Below are positions 16,224-24,056 of a stretch of DNA of 64,000 nt, in pieces (position 1 is the first letter of the stretch; every line of letters begins with the position of its first letter). Location: assembly GCA_003240775.1 (NCBI GenBank), contig QFNI01000008.1, forward strand, positions 30,298 to 94,297. Reading direction: 5' to 3'. The notes beneath the pieces are model-generated. The model saw only the letters and a program-made list of their open reading frames with translations, searched no databases and was not told the origin of the DNA. Both the position numbers and the translations under genes were made by a program. This DNA comes from Mesorhizobium amorphae. GTDB taxonomy: Bacteria > Pseudomonadota > Alphaproteobacteria > Rhizobiales > Rhizobiaceae.

Positions 16224-17240
16224 TCACTCGACCGTCAGGACGATCTTTCCCTGGATGTGCCCGCCGGCGGCGCGCTCGTGTGCGGCGGCAGCCTCAGCGA
16301 GCGGGAAGGTGCTGTCGAGAACCACGGTGATGGTGCCGTCGTCGAGCAGCGGTGCGATCTCGGCCAGCTGCGCCCCATTCGAGCGCACCTGCGTGGCGGA
16401 AACGGTGACGCCGCGCGTGCTCGCCTCCTCTGCTCCCATGAAGCCGAGCGGGAAGATGGGGAACAGCGCGCCACCGGGCTTCAGCGTGCGCAGGAAGCGC
16501 GCCGACCGCGCCCCGCCCACGGCATCGACCACGAGATCGAGGTCGCGCACCGCATCTTCCGGCACAGTCTTCGTGTAGTCGATGACCTCGTCGGCCCCCA
16601 GCCGCCGCAGCAGGGCCTCGTGGCGGGTCGAGGCGACGGCGATGACGTGGGCGCCGCGCCACTTCGCGAGCTGCACGGCGAAATGGCCGACGCCGCCCGC
16701 CGCCCCGTTCACCAAGACCCTTTTTCCCGCAAGGGGCACGGGAACATGCTGATGGGATTGCAAGGCGTTGAGCTCGTCATGGCCGAGCGCCACGAGGAAC
16801 TGCCAGGCGGTCAGCAGCGACATCGGCGCGCCCGCGGCATGGACATGGTCGATCCCCGCAGGCTTCAGCGCCAGATGCGAAGCGGGCACGCCGACATATT
16901 GGGCATAGGCGCGGCTTTCGCCGGCCAGCCCGTCGGGAAAGCGCACCATCGCATAGACCTCGTCGCCGACGGCAAACCCCTCGGTCCCCTCCGGGACTGC
17001 CGCGACCACCCCGGAGATGTCGGTGCCGGGGATCGCCGGAAGCGCTATCTGCGGCTGCCATTCCTTCGGCAGCATCTTGTATCCTTCGCGAAGATACCAA
17101 TCAGGAGGGTTGATGCCAGCCGCCCGGACGCGCACCAGGACTTCGCCGGATGCTAATTCCGGCCTGGGGGCATCCTCGTAGACCAGCACGTCCGGTCCGC
17201 CGAATGCGTGGAAGCGGATTGCCTTCATCGTTTCCGTCAT
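16224..17240 (-). CDS. Zinc-free NADPH:quinone oxidoreductase-like MDR enzyme
   Basis: The 338-residue protein belongs to the medium-chain dehydrogenase/reductase superfamily. It has MKAIRFHAFGGPDVL at the N-terminus, the GroES-like segment with GTDISGVV, the nucleotide-binding VNGAAGGVGHFAVQLAK and the C-terminal GKIVLTV. Zinc-ligand cysteines of alcohol dehydrogenases are absent, pointing to the quinone oxidoreductase/zeta-crystallin group. It lies 32 bp after the aldo-keto reductase gene, so the two are likely co-transcribed from the promoter at 18350-18426. The role is probably reduction of reactive carbonyls or quinones. Confidence 0.92.
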   Translation of the reverse strand: MTETMKAIRFHAFGGPDVLVYEDAPRPELASGEVLVRVRAAGINPPDWYLREGYKMLPKEWQPQIALPAIPGTDISGVVAAVPEGTEGFAVGDEVYAMVRFPDGLAGESRAYAQYVGVPASHLALKPAGIDHVHAAGAPMSLLTAWQFLVALGHDELNALQSHQHVPVPLAGKRVLVNGAAGGVGHFAVQLAKWRGAHVIAVASTRHEALLRRLGADEVIDYTKTVPEDAVRDLDLVVDAVGGARSARFLRTLKPGGALFPIFPLGFMGAEEASTRGVTVSATQVRSNGAQLAEIAPLLDDGTITVVLDSTFPLAEAAAAHERAAGGHIQGKIVLTVE

Positions 17241-17272
17241 CGCTGTTGCCTTTTCTGCCGGGTCGACCGCGC

Positions 17273-18349
17273 TCACTCGCCCCAGCCGGTCACGCTTTGG
17301 CCGCCGAAGATCATGCGGCGGATGGGGGGCGATGTCAGCGAGGCGCTGAAGCCGGGTTGGGGGGCGCTTGCCGCGTCGAGGCGGGCGAGGTGCTCGGCGT
17401 CGAGGCGAAGCGCGGCTGCGGCGATGTTGCTTTCGAGTTGCGCGGGCCTGCTCGCGCCCACCAGCGTGGAGGCGACGCCGGGGCGGGCAAGCGTCCAGGC
17501 GAGCGCGACCTGTGCGACCGGGCGGCCGACCTCGGCTGCGACCGCCTGCGCCTCCTCCAGAATGGCCCAGTTGCGCTCGGTGAACTTGCTGTCGCCGAAC
17601 GGGTTGGCGCCGCTCAGTCGCCCGGTGTTGGAGGTGTCCTCGCGCCGGTACTTGCCTGACAGGAAGCCGCCCGCCAGCGGGCTCCACGGCATGACGCCCA
17701 TGCCGCCCTCGCGGGCGACCGGAAAATGCTCCGCCTCCACGTCGCGCGCGACGAGCGAGTATTCGAGCTGCATCGCGATCGGGCCGGGCACGCGCCGCTC
17801 CACAGCGATCGTTGCGGCCTTGCACGCCACCCAGGCCGGCATGTCGGAAAAGCCGAAATAGCGGATCTTGCCCGAGCGCACGAGATCGCCGAGCGTCTGG
17901 ACGATTTCCTCGACAGGCGTCACCCCGTCCCACACATGCATCCAGAAGAGGTCGATGTGGTCGGTGCCAAGCCGTTTCAGCGATCCCTCCAGCGCGCGGT
18001 GGATGTTCTTGGCGCCGGCCCCGCCCGCGTTCGGATTGCCGCGCCCCCCTTGCGCTGCGGCGAGCGGACTGGCCGATGCGTTGAAGCCGAACTTGGTCGC
18101 CAGAACGATGTCGTCGCGCGCGCCGGTCTCGGCGATGAAGCGGCCGACCAGCCGCTCGCTCTCGCCGCCGCCATAGATGTCGGCTGTGTCGACGAAGTTG
18201 CCGCCGGCCTCGCGATAGGCTGCGAAGATGGCGCGCGATGTCGCCTCATCGGCGCCCCATCCGCCGGAGCCGAAGGTCATGGTGCCGAGCGCGAGTGGGC
18301 TGACGACGAGGCCGGAACGGCCGAGTGTGCGGAATTCGGTGAGCGACAT
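17273..18349 (-). CDS. Aldo/keto reductase
   Basis: The 358-residue NADPH-dependent reductase shows the AKR tetrad: Asp and Tyr in FVDTADIYGGGESE, Lys in VLATKFGF and His in DLFWMHVWD. The C-terminal PWSPLAGGFLSGKY and QVALAWTLARPGVAS segments complete the fold. An insert rich in Gly/Asn/Ala around residues 95-112 is somewhat unusual. The start at 18349 (MSLTEFRTLG) is the family start. It is divergent from a TetR gene, with a perfect palindrome between, and probably repressed by it. Confidence 0.94.
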   Translation of the reverse strand: MSLTEFRTLGRSGLVVSPLALGTMTFGSGGWGADEATSRAIFAAYREAGGNFVDTADIYGGGESERLVGRFIAETGARDDIVLATKFGFNASASPLAAAQGGRGNPNAGGAGAKNIHRALEGSLKRLGTDHIDLFWMHVWDGVTPVEEIVQTLGDLVRSGKIRYFGFSDMPAWVACKAATIAVERRVPGPIAMQLEYSLVARDVEAEHFPVAREGGMGVMPWSPLAGGFLSGKYRREDTSNTGRLSGANPFGDSKFTERNWAILEEAQAVAAEVGRPVAQVALAWTLARPGVASTLVGASRPAQLESNIAAAALRLDAEHLARLDAASAPQPGFSASLTSPPIRRMIFGGQSVTGWGE

Positions 18350-18358
18350 GGTGGCTTT

Positions 18359-18374
18359 CGTATCGTTCGATACG
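18359..18374. promoter_or_regulatory. Perfect 16-bp palindromic operator
   Basis: CGTATCGTTCGATACG is a perfect inverted repeat (7-bp arms, TT centre) 10 bp upstream of the aldo/keto reductase start and 52 bp upstream of the divergent TetR start. Position and form fit a TetR-family operator controlling both genes. Confidence 0.7.
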
Positions 18375-18426
18375 GAATTCATGCTACAGGTGAGCGCATG
18401 GGTCAACATATTTCAGAGCGATCACT

Positions 18427-19071
18427 ATGAAACATGATCCCGCCGAGGCCGCCACCCGGCGCAAGGGCGGGCGTCCGCTGTCGTTCGACCGCGATGCAGC
18501 CTTGGAGCGCGCGATGCTGCTGTTCTGGCGCCACGGCTACGAGACGACGTCGATCAGCGACCTGACGGCTGCGATGGGGATCACGGCGCCCAGCCTTTAC
18601 ACCGCGTTCGGAGACAAGCGCCGGCTCTTCCTCGAAGCCGCGCGCCGTTACGCCGGCGACCCGGAAGACAGCTGCGCTTCGATCGACGGTGCGCCGACCG
18701 CCCATGCTGCGGCGCGCGCGCTGCTGTCGGGGGCGGTTGCGACATTCACCGGCGAGACCACGCCGCCGGGATGCCTGCTGGCGAGCGCCACCGCCACCGG
18801 CTCCGAGGCGGCGGCCGACGTGCAGGCCACCATCGCCGAGTATCGCCACCGGCTGCGCGACCGTCTGCACCAACGGATCGAGCGCGACATCGCGGCCGGG
18901 CTGCTGCCCCACGATGCGGACGCCGCCGCGCTCGCCGGACTGGTGGTGGCTGCGGTGCAGGGCCTGTCCGTTCTGGCGCGCGACGGCGCCTCGCGGGCGT
19001 TCCTGTCTCGCGTGGCCGATGCCGCGTTGGGGGCGTGGCCCGAGCCACCGCTGTCTTCACGCCTGCGCTAA
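18427..19071 (+). CDS. TetR-family regulator
   Basis: The 214-residue protein has the AcrR/NemR-type N-terminus: GRPLSFDRDAALERAMLLFWRHGYETTSISDLTAAMG-like helix-turn-helix at residues about 14-62 followed by PSLYTAFGDKRRLF. The C-terminal domain contains TPPGCLLASATATG, found in TetR proteins that respond to electrophiles and quinones. It is divergent from the aldo/keto reductase-quinone reductase pair and probably represses it through the palindrome at 18359. Its 3' end overlaps the convergent LysR gene by 15 bp. Confidence 0.92.
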   Translation: MKHDPAEAATRRKGGRPLSFDRDAALERAMLLFWRHGYETTSISDLTAAMGITAPSLYTAFGDKRRLFLEAARRYAGDPEDSCASIDGAPTAHAAARALLSGAVATFTGETTPPGCLLASATATGSEAAADVQATIAEYRHRLRDRLHQRIERDIAAGLLPHDADAAALAGLVVAAVQGLSVLARDGASRAFLSRVADAALGAWPEPPLSSRLR

Positions 19072-19959
19072 GCGGGCCAGCGCCGTCCGCAACCCGCTGC
19101 CGGCGACATCGCGGAAGCGCCGCATCTTGAGCGGCAGCTGGCCGAGCGGCGCGTGGAGGATGTGGACCGGCACGGGCGGCGCCTCGAAGGCTTCGAGCAG
19201 AAGCGTCAACCGCCCAGCCGCGACCGCTTCGGCGACCTGATAATGCAGCAGATGGATGACGCCCACGCCTGCGACCGCCGCATCCACCGCCGCCTCCGCG
19301 CTCGACACGACGAGACGCGCCCGCACGCGCGCAGCGGCCCTGTCGGCGAATGGCGAACCCGCCGCCCACGGCATGGGGATGTCGAGGGCGATCGAGGGCA
19401 TGGGCTGGAGATCGCGGGGATGATCGGGCTTTGACGCGCTCTCGAACAGGCGCGGGCTCGCCGCGGTGACCAGCCGCATCGTGCCGACCCGGCTCGCGAC
19501 CAGGCTGCTGTCCGCCAAGGCCCCGATGCGCACGGCGAGATCGGCCGCGCCAGCGGAAAGGTCGACATTGTCGTCGGCCAGCCTCAGGTCGACCGAGATA
19601 CCCGGGTGATCGCGCAGGAACGCCTCGACGATCGGCAGCACATGAAGGCGGCCGAACATGCGCGGCGCGCTCACGACCAGCCGCCCCGTCGGTTCCGAGA
19701 ACTCGCCGGCCGCTTCGCGCTCGATCTCGTCGACCTGCGCCAGGATCGTGCGGGCGCCTGCCACGAACCGCTGGCCGGCATCCGTCAGGGCGAGACGGCG
19801 CGTGGAGCGCAGCATCAGGACCGCTCCCAGGTGGTGCTCGAGCTGGCCGATCCTGCGCGTCAGCGTCGCGACCGACATGCCCCGCCGCCGCGCCGCCGCC
19901 GAGAAGCTGCCGGCGTCGGTCACGTCGAGCAGCAGCGACATGGCTTCCAGGCGATCCAT
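19057..19959 (-). CDS. LysR-family regulator
   Basis: The 300-residue protein has an N-terminal LysR winged helix (MDRLEAMSLLLDV, SFSAAARRRGMSVATLTRRI) and a two-lobed effector-binding domain with GRLVVSAPRMFGRLHVLP and GVGVIHLLHYQV. Its C-terminus overlaps the convergent TetR coding sequence by 15 bp. It is divergent from the PPOX-like gene at 20084 and likely controls it through a palindrome at 19978-19992. The inducer is unknown. Confidence 0.93.
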   Translation of the reverse strand: MDRLEAMSLLLDVTDAGSFSAAARRRGMSVATLTRRIGQLEHHLGAVLMLRSTRRLALTDAGQRFVAGARTILAQVDEIEREAAGEFSEPTGRLVVSAPRMFGRLHVLPIVEAFLRDHPGISVDLRLADDNVDLSAGAADLAVRIGALADSSLVASRVGTMRLVTAASPRLFESASKPDHPRDLQPMPSIALDIPMPWAAGSPFADRAAARVRARLVVSSAEAAVDAAVAGVGVIHLLHYQVAEAVAAGRLTLLLEAFEAPPVPVHILHAPLGQLPLKMRRFRDVAGSGLRTALARLAQA

Positions 19960-19977
19960 TCGATTTTTTCACTAACT

Positions 19978-19992
19978 GAGCAGATGCTGCTC
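19978..19992. promoter_or_regulatory. Palindrome in LysR/PPOX-like divergent promoter
   Basis: GAGCAGATGCTGCTC is a perfect inverted repeat (6-bp arms, 3-bp centre) 19 bp upstream of the LysR start. It is in the usual place for a LysR-family binding site that controls the divergent target gene and the regulator itself. Confidence 0.5.
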
Positions 19993-20083
19993 GTTCAAGC
20001 GCGATTGTCCCTATGCAGGCGCATGACTAGCTCATTGCCCTGATGCGGCGGCCCGAATGGCTCGGCCGCGAAAGGAGACGAGC

Positions 20084-20704
20084 ATGGGATACGGCTTTCT
20101 CGACATCGCCGTGACGCCCACGGTCAAGGCGGAGCAGCAGAAACTGGGCGTCGCGCAGATGTGGCAGGACTTCAAGGGCCACCGCGAGTTCGACCGCTTC
20201 ACGGAAGGCGAAGCGCATTTCATCGCCCAACGCGACAGCTTCTACATGGCGACCACATCGGAAACGGGCTGGCCCTATGTCCAGCATCGCGGCGGGCCGC
20301 CCGGCTTCCTGAAGCTGATCGACGACCGCACATTGGCCTTCGCGGATTATCGCGGCAATTTCCAGTACATCACGCTTGGCAACCTGTCCGCCAGCGACAA
20401 GGCCTGCCTGTTTCTGATGGACTATCCCCGCCGCAGCCGGCTGAAGATCTATGCCCGTGCCGAGGCCGTGCCGCTCGACGCCGACGCCGCGCTGACCGAG
20501 CGGGTGCTGGCCGGCACGCGCGGCAAGCCCGAGCGGATCGTCCGGCTGCGGCTCGAGGCGTTCGACTGGAACTGCCCCCAGCACATCACGCAGCGCTTTA
20601 CCGAGGCCGAACTGGCCGACGCTCTGGCGCCCATGCGAGCCCGGCTCGAAGCGCTGACGGCCGAGAACGCCGCGCTGCGCGCCGCGGCCGCCGACCGCCT
20701 TTAG
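20084..20704 (+). CDS. Pyridoxamine 5'-phosphate oxidase-like flavin-binding protein
   Basis: The 206-residue protein resembles the PPOX/split-barrel flavin-binding family. After a short N-terminal stretch (MGYGFLDIAVTPTV) it has the barrel strands FIAQRDSFYMATTSETGWPYVQHRGGPPGF-like region, then FADYRGNFQYITLGNL and SRLKIYARA. These segments normally bind FMN or F420-like cofactors. The C-terminus ends in an Ala-rich helix. AAAGGAG precedes the ATG at 20084, which is better than an upstream in-frame ATG at 20057. Divergent from the LysR gene. The substrate is unknown. Confidence 0.85.
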   Translation: MGYGFLDIAVTPTVKAEQQKLGVAQMWQDFKGHREFDRFTEGEAHFIAQRDSFYMATTSETGWPYVQHRGGPPGFLKLIDDRTLAFADYRGNFQYITLGNLSASDKACLFLMDYPRRSRLKIYARAEAVPLDADAALTERVLAGTRGKPERIVRLRLEAFDWNCPQHITQRFTEAELADALAPMRARLEALTAENAALRAAAADRL

Positions 20705-20789
20705 CCTTGACGACGCAGCACAGGTTTCCTGCGGCGCAAGGACGAGGCCATGTTTCGCGGGGAGTGCGGGGTCCCGGAAAAGCGATGGT

Positions 20790-20817
20790 GTGGACCTGCG
20801 GCGCACCGCAAGTCCAC
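20790..20817. terminator. Hairpin between convergent genes
   Basis: GTGGACCTGCGG (20790-20801) pairs with CCGCAAGTCCAC (20806-20817) with one mismatch and a 4-base loop. It sits 86 bp after the PPOX-like stop and 16 bp after the convergent hydrolase stop. The minus-strand side is followed by a short CTTTT run, so it may terminate the hydrolase transcript. Confidence 0.45.
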
Positions 20818-20832
20818 GCCGATGGTTCGCTC

Positions 20833-21606
20833 CTATTGCCCCGCAGCGCCCCGCGCGGCTTCCTCGATCAACGCGGCGACCTTGTCGGGATGGGACAGGA
20901 ACACCGCATGGCTTGCCGCGATCTTCTCGGTCTTGGCTTTCGCCCGCCCGGCCATCATCTCCTGCGTGGCCGGCGGGATCATGCGGTCCTCGGTCGTGAC
21001 CAGCGTCCAGGCGGGCTTGCTGCGCCAAGCCGGCTCGCCGGTCGCAGCACCCGCCGCAGCCTCGCCCCAGGGCAGTTGGGATGCCGCCATGAACTTCGCT
21101 TCCGCCGGCTCGACATCCTGCGCGAAGGCCTCCGGGAATTTGGCGACGTCGAGCGTCAGGAAGCCCTCGTTCGGGGGCAGGAAGGGCGGCGGCGTCGCGC
21201 CGGGAACCGGCTTGCTGGCGAGCGCCAGAACCGTCTCGCCCTTGTTGGGTGCGAAGGCGGCGATGTAGACGAGCGCTTTCACCTTCGGGTCGTTGCCGGC
21301 ACCCGTGATGACCGCGCCGCCATAGCTGTGGCCGACCAGCACCACGGGCCCGTCCTGCGCAGCGATGACGCGCTTCACGGTGGCGATGTCGCCGTCGAGC
21401 GTGGCCGTCGAATGCTGCGTGATGCTCACCCTGTAGCCGTCCGCGACGAGACGGTCATACACCGCCCGCCAACCCGATCCGTCGGCGAACGCTCCATGCA
21501 CCAGAACGACGTTGTTGAGTGCCGTGCCGTTTTGCTGAGCCATAGCTGGTGAACACCACAAAAAAAGATTGAAGAGGAAGAACAAGAATTGCTTCGTCTT
21601 GGTCAA
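20833..21606 (-). CDS. Secreted alpha/beta-fold hydrolase
   Basis: The 257-residue protein has a Sec signal peptide (hydrophobic FLFFLFNLFLW, cleavage after AMA near residue 23) and an esterase-like alpha/beta fold: VLVHGAFADGSGW, nucleophile Ser94 in GHSYGG, acid in TTEDRMIPP and His in SHAVFLSHP. It resembles salicylate-esterase/EstC-like hydrolases. The TTG at 21606 is preferred because AGGAG lies 8 bases upstream. An ATG at 21630 would give an eight-residue longer n-region without a ribosome site. Divergent from a LysR gene. Confidence 0.87.
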   Translation of the reverse strand: MTKTKQFLFFLFNLFLWCSPAMAQQNGTALNNVVLVHGAFADGSGWRAVYDRLVADGYRVSITQHSTATLDGDIATVKRVIAAQDGPVVLVGHSYGGAVITGAGNDPKVKALVYIAAFAPNKGETVLALASKPVPGATPPPFLPPNEGFLTLDVAKFPEAFAQDVEPAEAKFMAASQLPWGEAAAGAATGEPAWRSKPAWTLVTTEDRMIPPATQEMMAGRAKAKTEKIAASHAVFLSHPDKVAALIEEAARGAAGQ

Positions 21607-21728
21607 CTCGCGTCTCCTGTATCGCATCATGGGAATTGAACGCGTGCTCGAACGGGTTTTCACTGTCTGGATTGTTGCGCCTATGCGGAATCGCGGCGAT
21701 CCAAGACGATCGACGTAACATGATGTCT

Positions 21729-21745
21729 GGGGAAAGAATTTCCCC
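21729..21745. promoter_or_regulatory. Perfect 17-bp inverted repeat upstream of LysR gene
   Basis: GGGGAAAGAATTTCCCC has 7-bp perfect arms around GAA and ends 24 bp before the LysR start at 21770, in the gap shared with the secreted hydrolase gene. It could be an autoregulatory operator or a leader hairpin next to the ribosome site. Confidence 0.5.
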
Positions 21746-21769
21746 ACTGCAGCGAAGGTGGAGCCTTGC

Positions 21770-22735
21770 ATGGACGCAAGTGAAGAGCCCGACCTCGGCG
21801 AGATCCGCGCGTTCATCGCCGTGGCGGAGGCGGGAAGCTTTGCCGGCGCAACGCGTGCGGCCAGATTGTCTCGCTCGGCCTTGGGCAAGTCGATCATGCG
21901 CCTCGAACGCCGCCTGGGAACGCGCCTCCTGCACCGCACGACGCGCCAGGTGTCGCTGACCGCCGACGGTGCCGCCTATCTCAGGCGCATGCGCTGCATT
22001 CTGGCGGATCTGGCGGAGGCGGAAGCCAATGTGCGCCGGGATCAGGCGGTGCCGCGCGGCACGCTTCGCTTGTCGATGCCCACGGCCTATGGCCGGCTCT
22101 GCATCTTGCCGGTTCTCGCGACGTTCCTGCGGCGTTGGCCGGCCCTGACCGCTGATGTCAGCTTCACCGATCACCCGGTCAACCTGGTGGAGGAAGGGAT
22201 CGACCTCGCCATCCGCATCGCCAGCACCGAAAACGGCGCGGAAACGGTCGGTCGGGTCGTCGCCCGCACCGAGGCGTTCCTGTGCGCGGCGCCCGCCTAC
22301 CTCGCCGAGCGCGGTCTGCCGGAGGATGCCCACGCGCTCGACGGCCACGACCGCCTGGTGTTCAGGGGTGCCGGCCGCACGATGTCGTGGGGGGAGGGGA
22401 TGCCCAACGATGCTCGCCAGAGCCGCCTCGTCGTGGACAGCGCCGACGCGCTCCACGCCATGGCGGTGGCCGGCCTCGGCATCGCCGAACTCCCCGCCTT
22501 TCTCGTCGCTGACGACCTCGCCGCCGGGCGTCTGGCCCCGGTTCTTCCCGACCAACGCCGCCCCGTCCTGATCTCCCTCCTTTATGCGACGGCCCGCCAC
22601 CAGCCGACGCGCGTCCGGCTGTTCATTGATCATCTGATCCAGTCGCTCGCCGGCAGTGATCACAGGGCTGAAGACACGCGATCTCCGAAAGGTGAAACGC
22701 CGTCCTCGTCGGCACCGGCGCAGCCGGACACCTGA
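21770..22735 (+). CDS. LysR-family regulator
   Basis: The 321-residue protein has an N-terminal LysR DNA-binding domain (LGEIRAFIAVAEAGSFAGATRAARLS, SIMRLERRLGTRLLHRTTRQVSLT) and an effector domain with RLSMPTAYGRLCILPVL and LGIAELPAFLVADDL. The ATG at 21770 has GGTGGAG 6 bases upstream; a GTG four codons earlier is in frame. The C-terminus has a polar, Ser/Pro-rich tail. Divergent from the secreted hydrolase, its likely target. Confidence 0.92.
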   Translation: MDASEEPDLGEIRAFIAVAEAGSFAGATRAARLSRSALGKSIMRLERRLGTRLLHRTTRQVSLTADGAAYLRRMRCILADLAEAEANVRRDQAVPRGTLRLSMPTAYGRLCILPVLATFLRRWPALTADVSFTDHPVNLVEEGIDLAIRIASTENGAETVGRVVARTEAFLCAAPAYLAERGLPEDAHALDGHDRLVFRGAGRTMSWGEGMPNDARQSRLVVDSADALHAMAVAGLGIAELPAFLVADDLAAGRLAPVLPDQRRPVLISLLYATARHQPTRVRLFIDHLIQSLAGSDHRAEDTRSPKGETPSSSAPAQPDT

Positions 22736-22813
22736 TCCACCAAATTGAGGGCGCGTCCTTCGTCGGCCCACACCCTCTCGGCCCGCTTGACAGAACGCCG
22801 ATCCCCTGATTGG

Positions 22814-22830
22814 TTCGGTCACGGAACGAA
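22814..22830. promoter_or_regulatory. Operator-like inverted repeat upstream of ROK gene
   Basis: TTCGGTCACGGAACGAA has arms TTCGGT/AACGAA (one mismatch) and lies 14 bp before the ROK gene start. ROK repressors usually bind such spaced inverted repeats and regulate their own operon, so this is a plausible autoregulatory site. Confidence 0.45.
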
Positions 22831-22844
22831 TTAAAAGGGGCGGC

Positions 22845-24056
22845 ATGAGCGAGACCTCCCGCATCTCCCGGCGCCTTGCGCGCTGCAACGTCATGGAGAC
22901 GATCGTCCATTGCGCGCCGATCTCGCGGGCATCCGTCGCCAAGCAGACGGGCCTGTCCAAGCAGACCGTTTCCGAGATCGCGCGGCAGCTGGAGGACGAG
23001 GGCTGGATCCGCGAGACCGGGCGCACCAGCGGCCATGTCGGGCGGACCGCGCTCACCTATGAGGTGGTGCCGGACCGCGCGGTGATCGCGGCCGTCGATC
23101 TCGGCGGCACCAAGGTGCGCGCTGCCATCGCCGACCTTTCCTGCCAGGTGCTGGGCGACGTGTCCGAGCCGACCGACAAGCGCGGCGGCCACCATGTGGT
23201 GAACCAGATCGCCCGCCTCTGCCGGCTCGCCGCGGAGCGCGAGGGCGTGGATTTCGGCAAGGTGCGGCTTGCCGTGGTGGGCGTTCCCGGCGCGCCCGAA
23301 AGTGAAACGGGCCGCGTCCTGATGGCACCCAACATTCCCGGCTGGGACGTGCTCGACGTGACGGCCGCCTTGTCGGACGCGCTCGGCGTCGAAGTGCTGG
23401 TGGAGAACGACGTCAACCTCGCCGTGCGCGGCGAGCACTGGATGGGCGCAGGCGCAGAAGTGGACGATCTCGTTTTGATCGCGCTCGGCACCGGCATCGG
23501 CGGCGGCATCATGGTGGGCGGCGAACTCGTGCGGGGCGCGGGGAATGCTGCGGGCGAACTCGGCTTCCTGCCCTTCGGCGCCGACCCGTTCGAGCCCGCC
23601 TCCCTGCACATGGGCGCGCTCGAGCGGCGGCTCGGCTCCGAAGGGATCGTGGCCTTCTACCGGAACCTGTCGGGCCGCGTGCTCGACGTGAAGGGCATCT
23701 TCGACGCGGCCGAGACGGGCGAAGACGCGGCCCTCCAGACATTGGACGAGGCGGCGCGCCTCCTGGCGCGGGCGGTGGCGGGCATCGCGGCCATCACCAA
23801 CCCCGCCTGCATCGTCTTGGGCGGCTCGATCGGCGTGCGCGGGGAAATGGTCGCCCGCGTGCGGGAACTGATGCCGCTCTGCTTTCCCCGGCCCGTCGCC
23901 GTGGAGGCCTCGGTGCTCGGGCCCAAGGCCGCGCTGATCGGGGCGGCCGCCGTCGGGCTCGGCAGCCTGCACGCCTCGCTGTGGGGCGAGGGGGTGGAAG
24001 GCGGCATCGCGCTGCCCTCCGCCGCCGCCATGCGCGAGCGCGGGGTCGCGGCATGA
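22845..24056 (+). CDS. ROK-family transcriptional regulator
   Basis: The 403-residue protein joins an N-terminal winged helix (ISRASVAKQTGLSKQTVSEIARQLEDEGW, residues about 27-55) to a ROK sugar-kinase-like domain with VDLGGTKVRAAIAD near residue 84 and GTGIGGGIMVGGEL. The usual zinc motif CxCGxxGCxE is absent: the corresponding segment reads GELGFLPFGADPFEP and has no cysteines. It is therefore a ROK regulator with an altered effector/zinc site. It is the first gene of the operon and its stop overlaps the M20 start as ATGA. Confidence 0.92.
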   Translation: MSETSRISRRLARCNVMETIVHCAPISRASVAKQTGLSKQTVSEIARQLEDEGWIRETGRTSGHVGRTALTYEVVPDRAVIAAVDLGGTKVRAAIADLSCQVLGDVSEPTDKRGGHHVVNQIARLCRLAAEREGVDFGKVRLAVVGVPGAPESETGRVLMAPNIPGWDVLDVTAALSDALGVEVLVENDVNLAVRGEHWMGAGAEVDDLVLIALGTGIGGGIMVGGELVRGAGNAAGELGFLPFGADPFEPASLHMGALERRLGSEGIVAFYRNLSGRVLDVKGIFDAAETGEDAALQTLDEAARLLARAVAGIAAITNPACIVLGGSIGVRGEMVARVRELMPLCFPRPVAVEASVLGPKAALIGAAAVGLGSLHASLWGEGVEGGIALPSAAAMRERGVAA

